DNA from: Metellina segmentata
Taxonomy: Eukaryota; Arthropoda; Arachnida; Araneae; Tetragnathidae
Reading direction: 5' to 3'
Assembly: GCA_947359465.1 (NCBI GenBank)
Contig: OX375879.1
Location: 125,586,760 to 125,650,759 of the forward strand
DNA length: 64,000 bases
Shown here: one piece after another, positions 42,473 through 53,361 of the stretch
How the letters are laid out: the number at the start of each line of letters is the position of its first letter
How positions within the stretch are numbered: the stretch's first letter is position 1
Translations under genes and position numbers: made by a program
Notes under the pieces: generated by a model
What the model was told of the DNA's origin: nothing
Databases searched by the model: none
The model's input: the letters and a program-made list of their open reading frames with translations, nothing else

Positions 42473-43580
42473 TCAAGTTTCTGGATGAAACGTCAGGGTG
42501 AAGAGAGATTTGAGAAGAACTTTTTTGAATTTTAATGTTATTTTGTTCAGATGATATTTTGTTCTTTTTAAAGAAGTATTTTTAGATTGATTTGGTTGGT
42601 TTATGATTTTTGTATTCGATGAGGTTGTAGCTGATGCTTTAGAGAAAGAAGTCGTTTTAGGTTGGTTCGTTGAAGTTTTATGTTGGTTAGATGGCTTAAA
42701 CATAGTTGCATCGGTTTGAGTTCCGTTGGTTTTGAAAGTTTTTTTTTACTATTGAGATGAGTAAGATATTCCAGGTTTTGGGGTGCGATCATTTACAATT
42801 TTCCGGGCCTCCGGAAATGAAATGTTTTGTTGAACTTTAATGGTCTGAATTTCTTTTTCTGTATGGAATTTAGGGCAAGACTTGGCAAAAGCTGTATGTT
42901 CACCTTTACAGTTTACACAGCAAAGAGATGATGATGTACATATATCTGTCTTATGTTCTGTACTAGAACATTTCGCACAGGTCTCTTTGCCGCGGAAAGC
43001 AAGAAAAGAGTGGCCGAATTTTTGACATTTGAAACAACGGACAGGATTTAGAATGAAAGGTCTCACTGGGCAATTAATGTAAGCTATTTTAACGTGTTTT
43101 GGTATGGTTGGTGTATTGAAAGTTAATATTAAGTATTTAGTGGGTATTTTCTGATTATTTCTTGAAATTGTGATTCTTTTGACGTTAATTACATATTGTT
43201 CAGATAGGGATTCCAAGATGTCTTGTTCTGTATCATGAACTAAATCTGATTCAGATATAACACCTCTGGATGAATTTAAAGTTCTGTGGGGTGTGACAGT
43301 TACTCCTATTGGACCAACGGATTTTATTTTAATTATATTTAAAGCTTGTGTTCTATTTAAAACTTCAACGAGTACATCTCCTGCTAGTTTTTTTTTTTAT
43401 GTTTTTAGTCTCTCCAATCATACCTAATATTGTTTTATGAAGTAAAATCGCAGATATATTTTTAAGATTTCCCTCGTTACTTTTTATTGTAAAAATTTTT
43501 TGTTCTGTTATATTTTTTTCATTATTATTATTATTACATATTTTCTCCACTGAAGGAGAAGTTGATTTTTGGTTTTCCAT
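42473..43580 (-). pseudogene. LINE-A ORF1 (nucleic-acid-binding protein)
   Basis: Starts MENQKSTSPSVEKI at 43580. A run of T (about 43387-43397) causes a shift; the frame resumes with AGDVLVEVLNRTQALN, continues through the pre-zinc-finger domain (VNVKRITISRNNQK-type, VKIAYINCPVRPFILNPV) and ends in three knuckles near 43040-42870: CFKCQKFGHSFLAF (fourth ligand Cys changed to Phe), CAKCSSTEHKTDIC and CVNCKGEHTAFAKSC. A Thr/Ser/Lys-rich tail follows in other frames to 42473. ORF1 proteins of this kind bind the LINE RNA. Confidence 0.75.
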
Positions 43581-44351
43581 GATTGAAAATTAAATATTCA
43601 GTCCCCGGCGGCACCACCCACCATGGAGTCCAACGAGGGGATACAGGTTCCTGTACCGGTGCTAGCCAGGGATTATACGAACCCAACTCACCTCTATGAC
43701 TGCCCTAAGGAGCTAGTTGGTGAGCAGGTCCTTAGTCCTAGCAGGATATACCCACCAGCCGATCAATGTACTGGGACCAAAGTACACCTCCTGTTTATTC
43801 TAAGCAGGAGCCGAAGCAATGTATTGGGGCGTTATGTTGTCCCTCAATCACAAGGATCACCTTTTCCGAAGACACAGGTCTCCACGCACGGCAAACACGT
43901 GGGTGATATAATCCCCAAGAGGAGCTAAATGCAGACTGGCGAAAAGCTTCTCAAGGGGAGCCCTCACCTCCGAAGAGGCAACCACAATGAGGGAGGAAGA
44001 AAAAGCAAAAAGCAAAGGGTAGGGGAGGAGAACAACGAAAGGGAGAAAAGATCATGTGGAGTATCCATATATTCTCTCTCTCCCACGTCTAAGTCCAACG
44101 GAAATGGCGGCGACAGCCAGTCGCTCTACTTGACAGTTAGAGACAATGGGCAGACTTTTGGTTCCCAGGTTGATGTACGAGCTGGACGCAAGATCCTAGA
44201 CAGCGAGAGGCCGAACCGAGACTTTCCGTCGGGGTTCAAAGGCCAATAAGGTCAGCGGGCACCTGTGACCCCCCTTGCACTAGACCAATTGCAGGACGTG
44301 AATTACGTCAAGAGCGACGACAGCGCCAGAAGCCCACCCCCTCCAAAACAG

Positions 44352-44359
44352 GTATAAAA
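44352..44359 (+). promoter_or_regulatory. LTR TATA box
   Basis: TATAAAAG, followed by GGCGCGCACGG. The LINE-B insertion point is about 30 bp downstream, where transcription would start. The same motif occurs in the 3' LTR (55690-55697). Confidence 0.7.
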
Positions 44360-44830
44360 GGGCGCGCACGGTTTTTTCGAAGAGCTCCGTCGAGCTCCGT
44401 CAGCGCCACATACCTGGATTTTCTTCTTAAGTGTACGGACGTGTTTTTTTTCTGCTCCTGACTTATTCGGATTTTCAGAGCTTTGTGACTCTTTTCGCAC
44501 CCGTGAATCGTGACATTATCTCAGTGCTTTCAAACCATCGGACTACCTGTGTGAAATTTGTTTATCATCTCTTTTCCCGTGGATTTACCAAGAACTTTTA
44601 TCTGCGTTGTGCTTTTGGAATGTGGACAAAGTGTTGTGCATATGAACAATTGTTGTTACTCGGACATAGTGATTACGAACTCGTGACTTTTGATAAACAG
44701 TGCCAGCTCTTTGAGCTTCGGAATCAGTATTGTGCATCGGACTAAATGTTGTGCTTCGAACTTTGTGAATTCAACTATTGACTCTTGAAAAACAGTGCCA
44801 GCTCCCTGAACTTTTTTCATCCCCTGCGGT

Positions 44831-46401
44831 ATGGCTACCGCAATGGATACAAATCTACCCGACTCTGACGATGAAGGAGTCCCATGCTCTCAACCCACGA
44901 GGGATATTATCGATTCCTTAATAAACTGCCCACCTCAAGAGCGTTGCGAACTCATCCAGAAAGCCAAACTGGATCAAGAAACGGGCGAGAAAATGTCGGC
45001 AGAAGGACATACTACTCTAAGCCTAGTTCAATCCTCCAAAAATGCCAATAAACAAATCCTGCTGGACTTCGCTAACGGCACCATTAATGAAGCAGAAGAT
45101 ATCATTCATGGAGCCCGAGATAGGCTTGTTCTTTTTGGTTCTTGCCTTGTCGAAAACTGTTCATTACACAATGTGTCGCGTAAAAGACCCAGTTCTGCCA
45201 TTGATTTTCCCCCTTACCTCAAGCAATTAAAAAAGCTAACGAACAGGAGTTTAAATTCCCCAGAAAGGGACAAACTGCTAAACCAGTTAATCTGCAGCCT
45301 ATCGCCGAGATACCAACGGTAAATAGATTTGACCCAATTGTCAATGCTCCTGTTGATTTGAATGACACCCCACAGAAAATAGATTACAAATCATGGTTAA
45401 ACTTGTTACTGATTTTACTACCATGCTTAAAAAATTAAAAGAAAAATTTGGTGATATCACATGTAAACTATCCGGAGAATACATGAAAATATATTGTAAC
45501 ACTCCAGCCCAACACCGAAGTCTTACTCAACACATCAAGGATGAAGGAATTGAAGGATACATCATCCCCCCCCCCCTCATTCGATAGACCTATCAGAGTT
45601 GTTGCAAAAGGACTCCCAGTTAACACTAACATTCAAGACATTAAAACTGACCTCCTTGAAAAAGGCATTCCAACTTACAAAATTGCACAACTCAAACGTT
45701 CAGGAACCAAAGCTCCTTTACCGATATTCCTCATTGAAACTGCAAAAAATCATGAGGGTGAAGGAATATTCAAAATAAACGAAATCCTGTATATGTCTAT
45801 TACCATAGAAAGCTACCGCAACAACGGCGGGCCCTCCCAATGTTTTAAATGTAATGGCTTTGGTCACAGCTCTGCTAATTGCCTGATGAAGACCAGGTGC
45901 CTCAGATGCGGCGAAGGTCACCGACTCAAGGAGTGTACTATTCCTAAATCCGAAAACCCGCAATGTATCAACTGCTTAGAGTATGGCCATGTAGCTTCCT
46001 GGAAAGGATGCACAAAATTCCCAAAAAAATCCGGTCCTCCCTCATTTAACCCTTCTAAATCTCCTCCACAATTATTCATACCCAGACCTGTACTACATAA
46101 CATGTCTTATGCAAATGCCACAAAAAACCAAGATACTATCTCAAATTCCCAATATAATCCGAAATCTCAACCTGCCCAGATCAGCACACGTCAAGTAAAC
46201 GTCGCATCAGCAGAAATTCCATCCAATATTCTCAATGCTACACTCCCAATGGAAAAAGTACATGACATGATTTTCATTATAAACGAGCTAGCCGAAATAT
46301 TCAAACTATTCGGTGACCCAAGCATCGTAGCTAGCAATCTTCGTGCAGCTCAGACTCCCCATCAAAAACATCATATTAACACAATGCCTCTCCACTACTA
46401 A
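44831..46401 (+). pseudogene. LINE-B ORF1 protein
   Basis: The ATG at 44831 starts MATAMDTNLPDSDDEGVPCS. The frame shifts near 45310-45390 and again at a run of 12 C (about 45565-45576), a likely slippage site. The third part carries the pre-zinc-finger domain (VVAKGLPVNTNIQDIKTDLL, ITIESYRNNGGPSQC) and three CCHC-type knuckles: CFKCNGFGHSSANC, CLRCGEGHRLKEC and CINCLEYGHVASWKGC. The C-terminus is Ser/Pro/Asn-rich. It stops at 46399-46401, four bases before the ORF2 start. Confidence 0.85.
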
Positions 46402-46404
46402 ATA

Positions 46405-49093
46405 ATGGGTCGCACAAACCTAGGACTTAGCATTTGTTTCTGGAATGCAAATGGCATTTTAAACAAAATAATAGAACTTCGCGAATTCACCAACCAATAC
46501 AAACCTGACATTATATGCCTTCAAGAGACTCATCTTAGACCAAACTCTAAAGTTAACATCCCAAATTACAGTATCTATAGAAATGATCTACATTCACCTT
46601 CTAACACCAGAGCCAGGGGAGGAACAGCAATTTTTATTAAAAATTCCATCCCCCATAACGAAGAAATCACCCCAACGCTTTCTCACGTCCAAGCAACAAC
46701 TATTTCTATTACAGTACCAAAAATCAAACCTTTTGCTATAACATCCATCTACAACTCTCCAAGCCAAAGTTCCACATTCATTGATGATATTGAACTACTT
46801 CTGAAATCCCATGACAAAATTATATTGTGTGGCGATTTCAACGCCCACCATCAGTTCTGGAACTGCAATTCAAACAACACAGCTGGAAACAAGATATTCA
46901 ATCTAGTCACCCAAATGGGAGTCTCCATTGCAGCCCCTACTACCCCAACCAGATATGATTTTCATTCTAAAAGCACCATTGATTTTGCACTCCTCAAACA
47001 ATTCAACTATAAATATTCCATTAACTCACTACCTGAACTACCTTCTGATCACAATCCAGTCTTAATTAACTTTGCTTTTTCTACCAATTTCACCATACCA
47101 ATCGCTCAAAAAACCACCAACTGGTCCAAATTCCAACAATCCCTGACAGAAAATGTCACCTACCCAACACAACACAGCGTAATTGATACCCCCAACCAAA
47201 TTGATGATGCTGTATCGCTGCTAACAACACAAATTCTCACGGCATACAATAGCTCCTCCAAACCTGTTTCAAACAAAAACAATTATTTTCTTCCCTCTGA
47301 AATTAAACTGATCATCAAAACTAGAAACAAAATTAAAAGACAGTGGCAATCCACAAAAAATCCTCACCTTAAGACCCTCCTTAATCAAACTCAAAAAACT
47401 CTAAAGAAAAAAAATATCTAAACACTCTCAGGACTCTTGGAAAAATCACCTTGAATCCCTAAATACTGAAGATAACTCCATCTGGAAATCAACTAAATCT
47501 TTAACAAAAAAATGGAAATGTATCCCTCCCCTTAATTCCTCTCACAACACAGCTGTGTCAGATCTTGACAAAGCTAACCTCATAGCAGACAGCCTTGAAA
47601 CACAATTCACTGAAAACAATATTGATGACCCCATGACCACTTCCCTTGTTTCAAATACTATAAACCATTTCACGAGTTCTCCAAAAAACACAAACTCCAT
47701 AGTTATTTCTCAATCTGAGATCTCATCTCATATAAACAATATCAAAATAAAAAAAGCTCCTGGCATGGAAGGGGTAACTAACAAGATGGTCAAAAATCTC
47801 ACACACAATGTTATTCATTTATTCACTATAATAGTCAATGCTATCTTCAAACATAACCACTTCCCCAACATATGGAAAACAGCATGTGTTGTACCTATTC
47901 TGAAACCTGAAAAAAATCCCTCACATCCCATTAGCTACAGACCCATATCACTCTTACCTACTCTGAGTAAAATCACTGAAGCTGTAATCCTCAAACGCCT
48001 CACTGAATTCACCTACTCAAATAATATCATGATTCCCCAACAATTCGGGTTCACCCCCCAACTCTCCACAAATCACCAACTCCTAAGAGTAGTAGAGTAC
48101 ATACGATCTGGACGCCCATCCAAATACACAGGAGCTGTCTTCTTCGACATAGCAAAGGCTTTTGACAAAGTCTGGATTCAAGGCCTCATTTTTAAAATGA
48201 TCACACATAAATTCCCTGACCACATCATACTACTCATTACATCTTACCTCTCCAACCGTAAATTCGTAGTAAGAGTTAACAAACCGCACTCGTCTCAAAG
48301 AAACATCTATGCTGGTGTCCCTCAAGGCTCCAAGCTTGGCCCCTTTCTCTTTAATTTCTTCATGAACGATATTCCTCAATCAGAAAACACTAAAATATGC
48401 ATGTTTGCTGATGATACCGCCATAATGTCACAACACAAAAATTACAAAATTATTCTGGCTGATCTTAAACTTCACATCTTCTACCTTGAATCATGGCTTA
48501 CAAAATGGAAAATAATGCTAAATGTTGAAAAGACAGCTGCCATAATGTTCTGTCGTAACAACCCCTCTAAACTACCAATGCTTCAACTGTACAGACAACC
48601 CATACCATGGTCTAACGAAACTAAGTATCTAGGTCTTATACTTGACTATAAACTCAGTTGGAAACCTCACATTAAATATCTGCAAAACAAATTCAGAAAA
48701 GCCTCAGCAATGTTATACCCTCTCACAAATCGGAGTTCATCCCTATCTCTTGCAAACAAAAAGCTAATATACCTCTACTTCATCAGACCAACAATAACTT
48801 ATGCCAGCCCAATCTGGGGGGCAACTAACTCCATAAATATTAAACGACTGGAACAATTACAAATGCATTTCCTTCGACAAATAACTAGATCAAGATGGTT
48901 CTACCGCAACGAAGATATTCTCAGAGTTCTCAACATCACAACGCTCAGTAAATTCATACAGAAACTTTCAACAAAATTTTTCACTAATTTAAATTATATA
49001 AACAATGCTGCAATTCAGGAAATAGAAACATATGATCCTACACTTCCTCAAAATAAGAACAGACCACGTAAAACCCTTATTCTTGTCGATTAA
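46405..49093 (+). pseudogene. LINE-B ORF2: endonuclease and reverse transcriptase
   Basis: Starts at ATG 46405. Endonuclease motifs: ICFWNANGI, IICLQETHLR, AITSIYNSPSQ, IILCGDFNAHHQFW, TIDFALL and SDHNPVLINF. A frame break falls between 47421 and 47555, at an A-run (47402-47415). Reverse transcriptase motifs then read APGMEGVTNKM, YRPISLLPTLSKI, FFDIAKAFDKVW (Asp), VPQGSKLGPFLFNFFMNDI, CMFADDTAI (the catalytic Asp pair) and WKIMLNVEKTAAI. It ends at 49093. One frameshift is the only clear lesion. The clade is Jockey/X-like. Confidence 0.88.
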
Positions 49094-49514
49094 AACCCCA
49101 AACTTATCCATGTAGACTTTATTCAACCTTAAATACCATGACCAACCTTTATTCCATGCACCTTTTGTTAACTGTCCAAGGTCTAAAACTCTTAACTCAT
49201 ATGTTATCAACAAGGCAAGTTCAATCACGCCATGTTTAAGTACCAATACTGGAGATTAAGGCCCCTACGGGGCCATGTGCTCCATAATATTTTAAAACTC
49301 TCGAAGAGCTCCGAGTGATTTTAATTGCCACAGGACGGTCGAGCTGAACTTACCCGGGCATCCGGCCCCAGATTATCCTTGAGAGGAACGCAGCAGCCGC
49401 GGCAGGTAGCCGGCTAAACTGCTCCACGGTCGCACGAGCTTGCGACCTTCTGATCTCACCTGAGAACGCTCAGAGAGGCCACCCGGCCGGAGGACTATCG
49501 CTCGAGTCCCGTTA

Positions 49515-49815
49515 CCAGAGGAGACCTGATTCTCCGCCTTGGCATCCCGACAGACTTGATCTCATCCGAGATAACCGTGAAAGGCCGTAGCCTGGAATTC
49601 ACCCGTTGCTTGGTTCGTAGACCAGAGGAGACCCGATTCTCCGCCTTGGCATCCCGCCAGACATCATCTCATCCGAGATAACCGTGAAAGGCCGTAGCCT
49701 GGAATTCACCCTTTGCTTGGTTCGTATACCAGAGGAGACCCGATTCTCCGCCTCGGCATCCCGACAGACTTGATCTCATCCGAGATAACCGTGAAAGGCC
49801 GTAGCCTGGAACTCA
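49515..49815 (+). repeat. 107-bp tandem repeat in the LTR, about 2.8 copies
   Basis: Unit starting CCAGAGGAGACCCGATTCTC and including TCATCCGAGATAACCGTGAA. Starts at 49515, 49622 and 49729, exactly 107 bp apart. The same three units occur in the 3' LTR at 56457, 56564 and 56671. Confidence 0.95.
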
Positions 49816-49976
49816 CCCCATTACTCGGGTCACTGCTACCGATTCTCCAAGGGAACCATTCCCAGACCTCCGATTCCAAGAGAACTGTGTACAAATTTAA
49901 GCATATTCTAATCTAGAAATAAAACTTCTTATTTCTCAACCTGTAGTATTAGTCTAAGTCGTTACAGGCAAACTGC

Positions 49977-49994
49977 TGGCAGTCGGTGCGATTT
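49977..49994 (+). promoter_or_regulatory. Probable primer-binding site
   Basis: TGGCAGTCGGTGCGATTT starts 10 bp after the 5' LTR. It resembles the complement of a tRNA 3' end (ACCGACTGCCA with part of the T stem). The tRNA identity was not determined. Confidence 0.5.
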
Positions 49995-50704
49995 CCTAGT
50001 ATAGAAATCACTTAGGAGACCCACAGCTAAAACCTCCGTCAAAGACAGCAGAACCCACCACAGAAGAACGAATCATCCGTGCAGGATAGCGATCAGAGTA
50101 GTCTTCGACAGAGAACCCCCGTAGAAGCGCCAACGGCCAAAAACATCCCCAACGCCATTAGGCGAAAGTGAAAGTGTCCAGCCACCGGACCGCGGTTAGA
50201 CCCCGTGCAGCTGTGCGTCATCGCGTTGTGTGGTCCAGCGCCAGCGGTCGTGTGAATCGTCCGTTCTTCAATTCTGTGCGGGCTTCAATTACGTGAATCG
50301 CTTAGAGTAGTGCGAGTGTGCTTTCAAACTGGATACCTCATCGCAAGTGGTCAACAAACGGGGTAAGCTGATTTTTTTTATTGGAGGCTTAGGTATTTAA
50401 TGTGAAATGTCGTACTGTGTGAAATATTGAATTTGGTAGTTAACTTGTACTGATTGTTAAAACTGGAGTGTTAAATTAATAGTAGTTAACATTCTGGGTT
50501 TCTTTGTGCATGCTGGTTGTGTCTATCACTAAAATTAAGTAGGTACCTTAATTTACAACTGTTTGATTGGGATTTTTCTGTGATTGTGCATTGTTTTTTG
50601 TTGGTGTATTTTATGTTTGGAATTAGAGGATCGCTGAAATTTAAAAACTGTTGTGTATGTGCCGCGTTTTGATTTAGTGGGGAACCACAGAGATAGAAAA
50701 AAAA
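49995..50704 (+). other. Leader of Gmr1-like copy 2
   Basis: About 700 bp between primer site and gag start. GGGTAAGCTG near 50359 would suit a splice donor, but no acceptor was identified. Confidence 0.4.
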
Positions 50705-51876
50705 ATGGCTTTCCTAAAAAGACATAGGAAAATTGACTTGCAAAGGCTAGCAGAAGAAATGGGGCTAGATATAACGGGGGACGAAACTATAACGATCCTT
50801 GTAAAAGAAATTCAACAAAGTCCCGAATTTGAGGAGGTAGGAACCAAGGAAATGCTCGAAAGCTTGGTCCGAGAGAGAGAAATTGAAAAATCTGAGGCTG
50901 AGTCGTTACGGGAATTTGAACTCTCCGCCTAACACAAGCAGTCGAGATAACTAATTCCGCCCACACGCGTAGGGTAGAAACCAGACCCCTCAGGCATTTA
51001 GGGGCAGTGATGCAAAAATTCGAACCTAAAAGGCCGATGTGTCGCTGTTCCTAATTTTGTTTGAGAGGCAGATTCGGAAGTTGGCTATAGAGGAAACAGA
51101 ATGGGTTGACTACTTGATCCCCTTGCTTCCGGTAGACATAGCTGAACTGATTGTAAGGGAACCTATCGAATTGAGCGGGGATTATGAGTATGTTAATTCA
51201 CTTCTCCTTAAGAGATTCCAAATAAGCGCCGAATCCTACAGGGTAAAATTCCAACAACATCAGAGGAAGCCAGGAACCTTGTGGAAAGACCTCGTCTTCG
51301 AGCTAAGGAGCTATTTGGAGGGTTGGTTAGGAGCCCTAAAAGTAGATAATTATAAAGCACTCAAAGATCTGATAATATCGGATCAAATTAAGAGGCGCGT
51401 TCCGGTCGAGATGAAAGACCATTTCCTCGACTTATGGGCCGAGATGATCGATCCGGCAGAATTGGTCGAGAAACTCGACGATTATGAAACTAACCGGAAA
51501 ACCACCTGTTGACAATAAGCCAGGGGGCCACGAAAGACCTAGGGGAAGGCCAGGGCAAGAAACCCCAAGTTCGCAGAGAGATCTCCGCAGTCAGGAATTC
51601 GAGTGTAGAAGAGAAGTACGTTGCTATGAATGCAATCAAACGGGCCATATCCGCCCCCATTGTCCCCTCAACAATCGCCCACAGGAACGGGTAAATAACC
51701 TAACCACAGAGGAGTTCGCTCCCTTATTTAGGCCGTTCCTAAGCCAGGGTCGCGTAAACAATGTAGAAATTACCATACTACGGGACAGCGGTAGCAACAT
51801 CGATTTAGCCCCTCTGAAATTAGCAAACCCGGAAGACTTTACGGGAGAAAAGATATGGGTCAGACAACCCCTTTAG
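50705..51876 (+). pseudogene. gag of Gmr1-like copy 2 with SCAN-like capsid, start of protease
   Basis: The ATG at 50705 starts MAFLKRHRKIDLQRLAEEMG, an N-terminal SAP-like helix motif. A stop at 50930-50932 and shifts separate it from the capsid part (51039-51512), whose EYVNSLLLKRFQISAESYRV, LWKDLVFELRSYLEGWLGAL and ALKDLIISDQIKRRVPVEMK match the pattern of the SCAN domain of vertebrate zinc-finger proteins, which is known to derive from Gmr1-like capsid. After a shift at about 51500 come a zinc knuckle (CYECNQTGHIRPHC) and the protease active site LRDSGSNIDLA. Confidence 0.8.
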
Positions 51877-52230
51877 AATGATTATCGATGTTTACCTTTA
51901 GCGAAAATGATAATCGAAAGTGCGGCAATAGGGCGAGTGGTCACCAAGGCTGCTATTGTGGGAAGTTCCGTGAAAATGAATCACTATTTATTAGGGAACG
52001 CCACCCAAGAGCTAATTGAGCAGGCAAAGCGAAACCCGCAACTGTTGAATCAAGTGGTCACGCGTGGTCAGGCCCGAAGAGAATATAGACCCCTGTCAGT
52101 CGCACCCCAAAGCCCAATAGTTTTTGAGGATGAACCGATTGAACTGCCGGAGGCCACTGAAAGTGCCGAAACCTATCTGGTAGGGATTTCGGCGGAGGAA
52201 TTTAAAACCGAGCAGAAGAGCTGCGAATAA
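51877..52230 (+). pseudogene. Protease C-terminal part of Gmr1-like copy 2
   Basis: After a stop near 51874 the frame continues with IGRVVTKAAIVGSSVKMNHY and LLGNATQELIEQ, equivalent to WSQVDKGRYLLGN in copy 1. It ends at a TAA (52228-52230) directly before the integrase frame, in the same phase. Confidence 0.7.
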
Positions 52231-53106
52231 TTGAAACTTAGCTGGGAAAGAGCAGAAACGGGAAAACCAACTGAGTTCCGTATCGAGAATGGATTGCTTT
52301 ACCGGAAGTCAATCGATCATTTAGGAGACGCGAGGCTACAGCTGGTGATTCCCGCGAAACTGCGGAACCGGATCTTCAGCTTCATTCATGAAGGTTGCGG
52401 TTCGAACTTAGGGGTGACCAAAACGAAGGATAAGCTTCTTAGGTATTTCTTTTGGCCGAATTGCACAATAGACACCGAAGAATTTGTAAGAAGTTGCGAT
52501 CCTTGTCAGAGGATTGGTAAATCCCGGGAAAAAAAGAAGGCACCTTTAAAAATTGTACCAATTATTACAGAAATATTCTCGAAAATAAATATTGACACCG
52601 TTGGGCCACTCCCTGTGTCAAGTCGCGATAATAAGTATCTGGTGACGGCTATCTGCGTAGCTTCGAAATACCCGGAGGCCATACCCGTCCCAGATATCAG
52701 TTCAGAAACAGTGACGGATGCGCTGTTGGGGATATTTGGTAGGTTGGGATTCCCACGCGAGATAAAGTGTGACAACGGAACCTGCTTTACTAGCCACTTG
52801 ACGACCTCATTGTTCGAAAGGTTTGGTATTAGGGTATGTCACAGCTCCGTGTATCACCCCCAATCTAACAGCGTAGAGAGATGGCACCGTACCGCGAAAA
52901 GGTTACTGAAGGTACTGTGTTTAGAGTCGGGAGAGGATTGGGAGAAACAGTTGCCGTTCGCCCTTCTCGCCCTAAGGAATGTGACTCACGAGTCCACAGG
53001 ATTCAGCCCGTCCGAGTTGGTGCATGGAAAAAAACTGAGAGTGCCCGAGACAATCTTGTTTGAGCACTGGACACAAACAGGGCCCGATTTAGAAAATTTG
53101 GTATAG
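52231..53106 (+). pseudogene. Integrase of Gmr1-like copy 2, interrupted by a MITE
   Basis: The zinc-binding region reads HEGCGSNLGVTKTKDKLLRY followed by VRSCDPCQRIGK. The second His of HHCC is Asn (GSN for GSH). The DDE core is complete: KINIDTVGPLP, IKCDNGTCFTSH and SVERWHRTAKR. The downstream RNVTHESTGFSPSELVHGK segment is normal for Ty3/gypsy. At 53078 the frame enters the hAT MITE and stops. The C-terminal domain resumes at 53362. Confidence 0.85.
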
Positions 53107-53353
53107 TAGGCACAACACGCAGGAAGGGGGCCCCCCATGTTATCCGTTCATCACAAAAACTAATTTTAAAACAATAATTGGTACTTACGTATTTGACTGT
53201 TGACCGTTTCAAAAATTGTTGAAAAAACATTCCAGAAAATGTGAAAAGTTATTTTTGTTTAAAATTTTTAGATACTTTTGAAACTTTGGGGCCCTTTAAA
53301 TTATGGGGGCCCTAGGCCCGTGCCTCACAGGCCTAATGGTAAATCAGGGCCTG
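53078..53353. mobile_element. hAT MITE, 276 bp
   Basis: Ends CAGGGCCCGATTTA and TAAATCAGGGCCTG form imperfect terminal inverted repeats starting with CAG, with GGCAC/GTGCC blocks further in. They are flanked by a perfect 8-bp duplication GACACAAA (53070-53077 and 53354-53361). Size, CAG start and 8-bp duplication are standard for hAT. No coding capacity. Confidence 0.92.
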
Positions 53354-53361
53354 GACACAAA

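Larger units (their letters stand above)
41310..44054 (-). mobile_element. LINE-A, Jockey/I-like non-LTR retrotransposon (3' part missing)
   Basis: Minus-strand order: 5' UTR (56990-56932, then 44054-43600 across the Gmr1 insertion), ORF1 (43580-42473), endonuclease (about 42290-41310). The 5' UTR contains CCATGGTGGGTGGTGCCGCC, common in Jockey-type elements. The reverse transcriptase and 3' UTR are absent. LINE copies normally lose the 5' end, so loss of the 3' end with an intact 5' end needs a deletion or recombination. Confidence 0.8.
44390..49300 (+). mobile_element. LINE-B, full-length Jockey-like element inside the LTR
   Basis: 4.9 kb flanked by a perfect 13-bp duplication TCGAAGAGCTCCG (44377-44389 and 49301-49313). 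It has a 5' UTR of about 440 bp, ORF1, ORF2 (endonuclease plus reverse transcriptase) and a 3' UTR ending in a GC hairpin (GGCCCCTACGGGGCC) and TTTTAAAAC, with no long poly(A). Few lesions. Confidence 0.9.
44055..49966 (+). repeat. 5' LTR of Gmr1-like copy 2 (contains full-length LINE-B)
   Basis: LTR sequence proper is 44055-44389 and 49301-49966; the rest is LINE-B. Compared with the 3' LTR it lacks an 11-bp segment near 44125 and differs at scattered sites. Confidence 0.9.

Noticed and set aside
43623..44249. Two plus-strand frames of about 100 codons
   Set aside because: They are antisense to the LINE-A 5' UTR and then cross into the Gmr1-like LTR.
49706..49916. Small frames on both strands, repeated at 56648-56858
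   Set aside because: They lie in the 107-bp LTR minisatellite and are identical in both LTRs because the LTRs are.
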